Shown here: one piece after another, positions 6,203-11,404 of the stretch
Position numbering within the stretch: the first letter of the stretch is position 1
How the letters are laid out: each line of letters starts with the position of its first letter
Assembly: GCA_964370715.1 (NCBI GenBank)
Contig: CAYJKJ010000032.1
Coordinates: forward strand, 1-11,404
Origin: CAYJAY01 sp964370715
Lineage (GTDB): Bacteria > Bacillota > Clostridia > Oscillospirales > Ruminococcaceae
Length of the DNA: 11,404 nucleotides
Direction: 5' to 3'
Notes under the pieces: generated by a model
Told to the model about the DNA's origin: nothing
Databases searched by the model: none
Seen by the model: the letters and a program-made list of their open reading frames with translations, nothing else
Translations under genes and position numbers: made by a program

Positions 6203-6697
6203 AAATGCGATTTCTTCCGGAAACCTTTCGGGGTATTTTGATCTTATCAAATCTGAGTACAACCTTAACTCATTAATAGTTATTTCTTTTGTACTTATAT
6301 TATAGGTATAATAAAAAAATAAGTTATCCGCATCATCTAAATCTTGTTCCTCGTTATTTGTATTCGGAAAATACATAGTCGCATAAAAACTCATTTTTTC
6401 TAAATCTGATTGAATAAATACCCATAAAGTTGCGTTATCTTGTAGATATTTTTCATCGTAAAACCATGCGACTTTGTCGTGAAAAATTTCAGACGCATGA
6501 CTATGCGGCTCAAAATCGTTATCTGCAAGCGCTTCTACATTATAAATACTGGTTTTTGTATACAAACTGTTCGCCCAATTATAATATATTTCATCTAACA
6601 CATTTTGAACTTTAAGTGTTGTAATTAAATTAAAAGTTAATAAAACCAATAATGCAGAGATTAAAATGTATATAGTTATTTTTTTAAAAATTTTCAT
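5990..6697 (-). CDS. TipC-like membrane-anchored immunity protein, copy 2
   Basis: This 235-residue protein has an N-terminal membrane anchor (about 7-28), then NVLDEIYYNW and an extracellular domain with FYDEKYLQD near residue 79. The C-terminal ~75 residues (from EDEASLLEFFELHGV) are almost identical to copy 1, with one visible change (IIGGWVEG versus IIGSWVEG). The preceding region is only distantly related. Topology, size, tandem arrangement and proximity to the LXG toxin agree with TipC-family immunity, but the family call rests on recalled motifs such as the FSxxxxG-like C-terminal block and N[IV]FDE[IM]Y after the anchor. The ATG at 6697 follows GAGGAA by about 8 nt, one base after the TAA of a small upstream ORF. 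Divergence from copy 1 suggests it may neutralise a different toxin variant. Confidence 0.68.
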   Translation of the reverse strand: MKIFKKITIYILISALLVLLTFNLITTLKVQNVLDEIYYNWANSLYTKTSIYNVEALADNDFEPHSHASEIFHDKVAWFYDEKYLQDNATLWVFIQSDLEKMSFYATMYFPNTNNEEQDLDDADNLFFYYTYNISTKEITINELRLYSDLIRSKYPERFPEEIAFEDEASLLEFFELHGVTKEDLDEYKDYILNEVIIGGWVEGNKGKTRFSSEDPGDFIVIDNSYQNLGEEWQD

Positions 6698-6698
6698 C

Positions 6699-6791
6699 TT
6701 ACATTTCCTCGTTTAATAGTACATCTTTATTTTCTTCAAGGCTTAAAACAAACCTATGCGAACTTTTCCATGTATCCTTTAATCCTGCCAT
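6699..6791 (-). CDS. Small 30-codon ORF bridging TipC-like copies 1 and 2
   Basis: The peptide starts MAGLKDTWKSSHRFVLSLEE and ends NEEM. It overlaps the end of immunity copy 1 by 13 bp and stops one base before the ATG of copy 2. It shares 20 residues with the ORF at 6002-5907, after which the two sequences differ but both stay open to the next gene. That open frame through divergent sequence is the main argument that it is translated. Initiation is questionable because the GGGGAGG element almost touches the ATG. No family recognised. Confidence 0.4.
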   Translation of the reverse strand: MAGLKDTWKSSHRFVLSLEENKDVLLNEEM

Positions 6792-6991
6792 TCCTCCCCA
6801 AGGTTTTGATAGCTGTTGTCTATAACTATAAAATCCCCCGGGTCTTCGCTTGAAAAGCGAGTTTTCCCTTTGTTGCCCTCTACCCAGCTTCCTATTATAA
6901 CCTCGTTTAAAATATAATCTTTGTATTCGTCTAGATCCTCTTTTGTTACGCCGTGCAATTCGAAAAACTCCAACAGCGAGGCTTCGTCTTC
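6731..6991. repeat. 261-bp direct repeat, immunity copy 1
   Basis: Gap-free match to 5942-6202 at an offset of 789 bp. It includes the 3' third of the first TipC-like gene and the start of the small bridging ORF. The edges against divergent sequence are sharp on both sides. Confidence 0.92.
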
Positions 6992-7495
6992 GTAATGACT
7001 TTCTCCACCGTTTCTATCGGGGTATGTTTCATCAAGATAAGATGAAAAGACAGCTAAAGGGTCTAAAGTGAGCGTTTTGGTTATTGTGTTATATTCACAA
7101 AAAAAGGTCATATCTTCCCATATCCAATCGGTATTTTCACCCTCTTTAGATTGATCCATGTCATATGAATCAAAGAAGGTTATACTAAGCCAAATATCCA
7201 ATATTTTATTATCGGGATAAATTCTTATCGTTGCATCGGTTTTGTCCCTTAAATACTCTTCATCATAATAAATGCTTAATCGGGTTTTGGGGCTATGCCA
7301 ACCGTCGCCTCTTTGGGTTTCAACATTTTCTATATTGGATATTTGGGTGTTTGTCATAAAATACGATACATAGGAATGATATATTTCGTCAAATACATTG
7401 TGTACATACAGTCTTGGAATGGTGTAGATCAAAGCTAGTATAACTATTGCTATAACGGATATAACAACTATTGCTATTTTTGTGTTCTTTGTCAT
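6779..7495 (-). CDS. TipC-like membrane-anchored immunity protein, copy 1 (adjacent to the toxin)
   Basis: This 238-residue product is read from the ATG at 7495 (MTKNTKIAIVV). A longer frame starts at 7567 inside the toxin gene, but GGAGGA (7510-7505) sits 9 nt before 7495 and the ATGA overlap with the toxin stop is typical of coupled genes. One membrane helix (about 7-27) is followed by VHNVFDEIYHSY and an extracellular domain with YYDEEYL. The C-terminal block runs from LHGVTKEDLDEY through GKTRFSSEDPGDF to EEWQD. TipC-family immunity proteins are single-pass and face outward to block TelC, a lipid II phosphatase. The 4-bp overlap with the LXG gene makes this the likely cognate immunity protein. 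Confidence 0.72.
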   Translation of the reverse strand: MTKNTKIAIVVISVIAIVILALIYTIPRLYVHNVFDEIYHSYVSYFMTNTQISNIENVETQRGDGWHSPKTRLSIYYDEEYLRDKTDATIRIYPDNKILDIWLSITFFDSYDMDQSKEGENTDWIWEDMTFFCEYNTITKTLTLDPLAVFSSYLDETYPDRNGGESHYEDEASLLEFFELHGVTKEDLDEYKDYILNEVIIGSWVEGNKGKTRFSSEDPGDFIVIDNSYQNLGEEWQD

Positions 7496-9261
7496 TTTTC
7501 TGTTTCCTCCAACATAAAGTTGCTCTCTGCTTGTAGGCTTTCGATAAATAACGCTGATGTTGGCCATTTTTCTTTCAAGCTGTCGATATCTTTGACTCCG
7601 GCTACATCAAAAATCATTTCTTCAACATCTTCAATATTATTGTTTTTTAAAAATTCTACCGCTCGGTTACCGTCATTTTGCATATTCTCATAATATTTTG
7701 TTATAGTTCCAACAAGGTTATTTTTATCGTTTAGTCTATTAGAGATGTTAACCGCATCAAGGTCTGCCATATAGTCGCTGTTGTTAAATGACACATCGGA
7801 ATTAAGCACTTCGGAAATATGATAATAACGACTACTGTCCAAACTTGGCAAAAATACTGCTCCGGCTTTTGCTAAGTCTGAGGTATTGTCTTTAAATCCG
7901 GGCCATGTCGCATCCCCAAGCCAGCCTGTATATGCTTGTCTTTCTTCGGAGCTTTTCCACAGACTAATGCTTCTATCTATCGGTGAATTAATTATGGTTG
8001 TTTCAACATTGGTCACATCGGAAATTATTTCATTTGCTCCGGTACTATATAACTTTACTTTAAATTTTTCATAGCTTTTTTTGATTTCTTCTTCGATAAC
8101 TAAATTTGCTGAAATTGTATACATCATATGGGCAAAATCGGGCTTTTCAGAATATTGTTCATGTATCTCTTCATATTTTGCCAAATATTCATCATCACTA
8201 AATACTGTGTCTTCCGGCAGATTTAGCCCGAGTATCATTGTGTCGGTGTAAAGTTGCAAAGTATCTGGATTGTTCGTGTCTTTTTTTATCGCTTCTATTG
8301 AATAATCAGAATTCTCGCTACTAATAAAATTTTGCAAGCGAATATTATATCGAAGATAGTTATAGTCTTGTTCCGACATCTCGAGTTCTTCAAAAAAGCC
8401 CAAAGTATCGTAATTGTTAATACTGCCCGCCCCCGCTTCATAAGCCCCGGTGAAAGGGTCGTTTTCGGAGCTATAACTAAACTGGCTTAAAACCCTTGCA
8501 AACTTATAGTCTCTTTCCGTTTGGTCGATATCCGGGTATTTCTCTTCAATTCTAATATTTAAATCATATATAATTGTTGTTGTTCTATCGTCAAAGCCAT
8601 ACTGTTCCGACAGATTATGTTTAAACATAACCTGTGTTTCGATTTTTTCCCATTCTTGAATATATGGTTTTGTCCATTCTAAATCCAATTTAGCTATATA
8701 AAAACCTTGGTCACCAAAATTACTTCCGGTGGAAAGTGCTTTTATGCCGGATAGTAAATTTTGAAGTTCAGGTTGAACATTATCGTGCAGTATTCTTGTT
8801 TGGTTGTCAAAATCCTCTAAACAATTTAGTAATTCTTGAAGTGTTTCTTTTTCTTGTAAATATGCTGACAACAGCGCAATATAATATCCTTTATCAATTG
8901 TAGTGCTTTGTATTAACATTGTAAGCTCATTTACTCTTATATTAATATCCGCAATTTCTGCTAGCAACGTATCTTCATCGATTAAATCCGACCCCGAAAG
9001 CACACCACAAGCCGAAATAACTGCCGTGTTTGCAGCAATTTCGCTTGAAAGAGCAATATAACAAGCTTGACATAATTTTTGAAGAACTAAATTAATATAT
9101 TCTTTTGCTTTGTGATAGCTAGCTCCAGTTAAAGAACTATCTCCAACAAAACCATTTAACGATTGAATAAGATTAAGCACATTCGCTTGAATATTGCGAG
9201 AATAGTTTGCTAAACTTTGGTGTTTATTAATCTGTCCCGAAACATGAACAATTCTGCCCAT
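7492..9261 (-). CDS. LXG-domain T7SS toxin with TelC-like C-terminal domain
   Basis: This 589-residue protein has an N-terminal LXG helical targeting domain (about 1-200). The diagnostic segment is SLTGASYHKAKEYI at 43-56 (L44-T45-G46), followed by long helices. A C-terminal toxin region (about 210-589) carries DFAH at 375-378, GWLGDATWPG at 446-455 and an Asp-rich SDYMADLDAVNI at 495-506 (D496, D500, D502). TelC of Streptococcus intermedius is an LXG toxin that dephosphorylates lipid II and uses an Asp-rich, Ca-binding site. The Asp-rich motif and the TipC-like neighbours suggest the same class, but I infer this without an alignment. There is no signal peptide, as expected for a T7SS substrate. 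It begins 4 bp after the Lap2-like gene and overlaps the first immunity gene by 4 bp, so it belongs to one effector module. The LXG call is firm; the enzymatic activity is less certain. Confidence 0.82.
   Translation of the reverse strand: MGRIVHVSGQINKHQSLANYSRNIQANVLNLIQSLNGFVGDSSLTGASYHKAKEYINLVLQKLCQACYIALSSEIAANTAVISACGVLSGSDLIDEDTLLAEIADINIRVNELTMLIQSTTIDKGYYIALLSAYLQEKETLQELLNCLEDFDNQTRILHDNVQPELQNLLSGIKALSTGSNFGDQGFYIAKLDLEWTKPYIQEWEKIETQVMFKHNLSEQYGFDDRTTTIIYDLNIRIEEKYPDIDQTERDYKFARVLSQFSYSSENDPFTGAYEAGAGSINNYDTLGFFEELEMSEQDYNYLRYNIRLQNFISSENSDYSIEAIKKDTNNPDTLQLYTDTMILGLNLPEDTVFSDDEYLAKYEEIHEQYSEKPDFAHMMYTISANLVIEEEIKKSYEKFKVKLYSTGANEIISDVTNVETTIINSPIDRSISLWKSSEERQAYTGWLGDATWPGFKDNTSDLAKAGAVFLPSLDSSRYYHISEVLNSDVSFNNSDYMADLDAVNISNRLNDKNNLVGTITKYYENMQNDGNRAVEFLKNNNIEDVEEMIFDVAGVKDIDSLKEKWPTSALFIESLQAESNFMLEETEK
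7505..7510 (-). promoter_or_regulatory. Ribosome binding site deciding the start of TipC-like copy 1
   Basis: GGAGGA on the minus strand lies within the last codons of the toxin gene, 9 nt before the ATG at 7495. It supports the short start with a membrane anchor at the very N-terminus rather than the 24-codon-longer frame. Confidence 0.65.
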
Positions 9262-9265
9262 AATT

Positions 9266-9628
9266 TTAATTTTCCTTTTCTTTATTTCTGTTTTGTTTTT
9301 CTATTTCATCGTATATATCCTGTTCGTTTCTAAAAAGTTGCGCTTTGTCTTGTTCAAGCTGTTCTCTTGCTTCGGAAAACGCTTGTGTAAACTGTTTGCG
9401 AAACCTGTCGTTGCTTTCAAAAACTTCGTTTATATACCGCTCGGCTTTTTGCCCTTTCCAACCCGAATGGAGGTGTTCCATTCTTTTGTCGTCTTGATTT
9501 AACGCAAAATATACTTCGTCTTGCTCATTTTCCAGGTTTTTAATCTGTCTTGTTAAGTCGTCTATATTTTCTTTGTTTTGGTTTAAAAGGGATTTAAGCT
9601 CGTCTTTTGTATAGTTATCATATGTCAT
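9266..9628 (-). CDS. Lap2-like (DUF3958-type) LXG targeting protein
   Basis: This 120-residue, strongly charged coiled-coil protein has a WXG-like turn (SGWKG, W57 and G59) between two long helices, followed by YINEVFES and a Lys/Glu/Gln-rich C-terminus. In T7SSb effector modules, DUF3958 proteins (Lap2) act with DUF3130 proteins (Lap1) as small partners that bind the LXG domain and allow export. Gene order here (Lap1, Lap2, LXG toxin, immunity) is exactly that of such modules. Its ATG overlaps the Lap1-like stop by 4 bp (ATGA), and its stop is 4 bp from the toxin start. It lacks a signal peptide and membrane segment. A more distant WXG100-type protein is the alternative reading. Confidence 0.75.
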   Translation of the reverse strand: MTYDNYTKDELKSLLNQNKENIDDLTRQIKNLENEQDEVYFALNQDDKRMEHLHSGWKGQKAERYINEVFESNDRFRKQFTQAFSEAREQLEQDKAQLFRNEQDIYDEIEKQNRNKEKEN

Positions 9629-9897
9629 TTTCCAAAACTCCCCGATATTTTATCGTCTTCGTTTGCAAAAGTTGTTGCGATGCTGTTTATCCTTTCGCTA
9701 TCTGCCGATACCTGCGACGAAAGGTTTTCGATAATTTTCTTCACCAATTCATGAACAGTTGTGCTATTTTCATTTACCGCAACCGTCGTCGTTCCGTCTT
9801 CGCTTATTCCGCCCCCTGAGCTTAGATTGCTTGCCGCTCCGCTGATATTTGCCGTAAGGCCGCTTGCTATTCCTACATCACTTTTAATTTCCGTCAT
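9625..9897 (-). CDS. Lap1-like (DUF3130 / TIGR04197-type) LXG targeting protein
   Basis: This is a 90-residue helix-turn-helix protein from the ATG at 9897 (MTEIKSDVGIASGL). A frame open from a TTG at 9924 is rejected because AAGGAGA (9910-9904) sits 6 nt before 9897. A Ser/Gly/Ala-rich first part and a second helix (HELVKKIIENLSSQVSADSERI) lead to FANED (F77 to D81). This is the FxxxD motif reported for Lap1 proteins as part of the export signal of the Lap1-Lap2-LXG complex. It lies directly downstream of essC and overlaps the Lap2-like gene by 4 bp, consistent with joint production and presentation to the ATPase. Confidence 0.75.
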   Translation of the reverse strand: MTEIKSDVGIASGLTANISGAASNLSSGGGISEDGTTTVAVNENSTTVHELVKKIIENLSSQVSADSERINSIATTFANEDDKISGSFGK

Positions 9898-9903
9898 AAC
9901 ATT

Positions 9904-9910
9904 TCTCCTT
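9904..9910 (-). promoter_or_regulatory. Ribosome binding site deciding the Lap1-like start
   Basis: AAGGAGA on the minus strand, 6 nt before the ATG at 9897. It favours a 90-residue product over the 9-residue-longer TTG frame that overlaps the essC stop. Confidence 0.7.
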
Positions 9911-9920
9911 AAATAAATTT

Positions 9921-11404
9921 TCAAATTTTCGGTAACATAATTTTGCTTAACGTTCCGTTTTTGGATATAAACCCTATATCGAGTTTTGGTTTAAAGTTTC
10001 GGTCATAGGTTGTCGAGAAAATCTGTTGTTCGCTCGGATTTCCCAATATAACGCCAAAGCGAGCTTCCTTTAAAAGTTTCGTTATGCCGTCGAAAGCTCT
10101 TAACTTGTTTGGTGTTGTTGTCGCAACTATGCTTATGCCGACATCTTGCAACGAGGTTATAACGTTTTCAAATTCTTTTAATTGTTGTTTAACCGTTTCG
10201 ATAAAGTTATCGGCATCATCGATAATTAAAACTGCGTTTGGCAAAGCGGAAAAGAACTCTTTTGGGGTTTTCGTTTTGTTTGAACTTTCAAATAAATTCT
10301 TGCGCTCGTCTACTGTGGCTTTAAGTTTTTCGTAAAATTCTAAAACATCCCCGAGCATTGTAACGTTTTCATTCGTTCTATACTCTTCGAGTTCAAGGTT
10401 TTTGCTGTCTGCTATAAAAATTTTCGAGTTTTTCAAACCGTGGATAACGAGTTTTAAAAGGTTTGTTTTTCCCGTTGCCGGCGTTCCGACTATAAGCCCT
10501 ATCGGGAAATTTAAGTCGTAGTGTCTTGTTAAAACGCTTTCGGCATCAAGACCGATTGCAACGAGTTTTTGATTGATTGAAAGTTCAAGGTCGCTAACAT
10601 AGGCCGTTTCGGGAAGAAGGGGAATAGCCGTCGCTTTTTTGGCGGTGTTTTTGGTTGATATCTCGCCGACGATTTGGCGAATGTTTTTTGCGTATTCTAT
10701 GTCGCTGTTAAACTGTGCCGGGAGATATGTTTGGAGAATATGCGGTCCTTTAAGTTTAACAAGCGCTCTTCCTCGTATTTCGGGAAGGGCATAGTCGCTT
10801 CTTCCTACGGCGGCGGTTATGTCGCTTTGGTCGAAACTATATAACGCTATCTTTGTTTTAAAGTTGTTTAAAACGGCATATCGCAAAGCGTTTGCCCTAG
10901 AAGCCGATATAACGGTGTATATCCCAACTCCAATTCCGTCTCTTGTTAGCTTAACGATAAACTCTTCCGTTTCGGTACCCATCTCTTTAACTGCGTCGTA
11001 GTTGTCGATAACAACGATAATGGCGGGGATTTTTTCGCTTGCCGTTTGGTTATACATAGAAAAACTAACGGCGTTTTGTTTTGCGAAAAGACGTTTGCGC
11101 AAAGCTATCTCGGTGGTTATCAAGGCGATAAATTTTTTGAGCTTTTCTCCGTCGTCATATGTTATGTAGTCCGCCGTGTGTGGCAACCCTTTTAGTTGAA
11201 TAAGGGAGGAATTGCCTAAATCCATTATATAGCAATTAACAAGGGTTGGCGAGTTTTTTGTTGAAAGTCCGAGAATAATATTTGTTATAGAGACCGACTT
11301 TCCAAAACCCGACGCACCAAACAAACTCAAATTTCCGTCTTTTGCAAAGTCGAGAACGCCACCGAAGCGGTCATCATCGTTGCGCTCATAAGCACCATCC
11401 ACCC
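9921..11404 (-). CDS. essC: EssC-type T7SS ATPase, C-terminal part (5' end outside the window)
   Basis: EssC is the hexameric membrane motor of T7SSb that binds and drives substrates through the channel. The visible ~494 residues hold the last two FtsK/SpoIIIE-like ATPase domains, D2 and D3 (residue numbers start at the GTG at 11402). The first has Walker A GASGFGKS (29-36), Walker B IIVVIDNYD (128-136) and the ISASRANALR segment (165-174). The second has Walker A GTPATGKT (306-313) and Walker B AVLIIDDAD (390-398). Both Walker A motifs are intact. The N-terminal FHA domains, membrane helices and D1 must lie upstream of 11404. The C-terminus is short after D3, ending KIMLPKI. In staphylococci the EssC C-terminus varies with the effectors encoded just downstream, which matches the effector module beginning 24 bp after this stop. 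Confidence 0.9.
   Translation of the reverse strand, partial: VDGAYERNDDDRFGGVLDFAKDGNLSLFGASGFGKSVSITNIILGLSTKNSPTLVNCYIMDLGNSSLIQLKGLPHTADYITYDDGEKLKKFIALITTEIALRKRLFAKQNAVSFSMYNQTASEKIPAIIVVIDNYDAVKEMGTETEEFIVKLTRDGIGVGIYTVISASRANALRYAVLNNFKTKIALYSFDQSDITAAVGRSDYALPEIRGRALVKLKGPHILQTYLPAQFNSDIEYAKNIRQIVGEISTKNTAKKATAIPLLPETAYVSDLELSINQKLVAIGLDAESVLTRHYDLNFPIGLIVGTPATGKTNLLKLVIHGLKNSKIFIADSKNLELEEYRTNENVTMLGDVLEFYEKLKATVDERKNLFESSNKTKTPKEFFSALPNAVLIIDDADNFIETVKQQLKEFENVITSLQDVGISIVATTTPNKLRAFDGITKLLKEARFGVILGNPSEQQIFSTTYDRNFKPKLDIGFISKNGTLSKIMLPKI

Noticed and set aside
5942..6991. Repeated blocks that might suggest a CRISPR or satellite array
   Set aside because: The repeats are 187-261 bp, lie inside coding sequence and are separated by ~500 bp of related coding sequence. 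This is gene duplication with homogenised ends.
7496..7567. Longer N-terminus of TipC-like copy 1
   Set aside because: It would put 24 polar residues, read antisense-free but out of frame inside the toxin gene, before the membrane anchor. The ATG at 7495 has a good ribosome binding site and a 4-bp overlap.
9898..9924. Extended TTG start of the Lap1-like gene
   Set aside because: It would overlap the essC stop and place the clear AAGGAGA ribosome binding site inside the gene; the ATG at 9897 is better.

Overview
The window is an AT-rich stretch of a Bacillota (Firmicutes, probably Clostridia-like) chromosome. It carries part of a type VIIb secretion system (T7SSb) together with an effector/immunity island. 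This rests on the proteins seen: the end of an EssC-type ATPase, a DUF3130-like/DUF3958-like pair, an LXG toxin and an EsaA-like protein. Almost everything is on the minus strand and tightly packed, so it reads as one long operon running from 11404 down to 171. No promoter, tRNA, rRNA, transposase or CRISPR is visible.

In transcription order: (1) 11404-9921, the C-terminal two ATPase domains of EssC, cut by the window edge. (2) 9897-9266, two small helical proteins resembling the LXG-associated targeting proteins Lap1 (DUF3130, with an FxxxD motif) and Lap2 (DUF3958). They overlap by 4 bp. (3) 9261-7492, an LXG-domain toxin. Its C-terminal domain has an Asp-rich motif and a DFAH motif that look TelC-like (lipid II phosphatase family). 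(4) 7495-5203, three tandem single-pass membrane proteins resembling TipC-family immunity proteins. The first overlaps the toxin gene by 4 bp. They share a near-identical C-terminal third but have divergent N-terminal domains, and two unlisted ~30-codon ORFs bridge them. (5) 5210-5005, a hairpin, a heptanucleotide repeat run and a small hydrophobic ORF. (6) 5018-2253, three tandem paralogues of a polytopic membrane protein I do not recognise. Their ends are nearly identical and their interiors divergent. (7) 2219-171, an EsaA-like protein with a large extracellular domain but only one C-terminal membrane segment. On the plus strand at the left edge, a small conserved-looking ORF runs into the 3' end of esaA and may mark the border of the locus.

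Proposed working: Lap1 and Lap2 dock on the LXG domain and hand the toxin to EssC. EsaA contributes to the membrane channel. The toxin acts outside the cytoplasm, and the membrane-anchored TipC-like proteins protect the producer on the outer face of its membrane. The most unusual feature is that two unrelated gene families here have the same architecture: tandem copies whose ends are homogenised at the DNA level across gene boundaries while the remainder differs. This fits recombination-driven turnover of immunity (or immunity-like) cassettes. The polytopic family is the best candidate for something undescribed.
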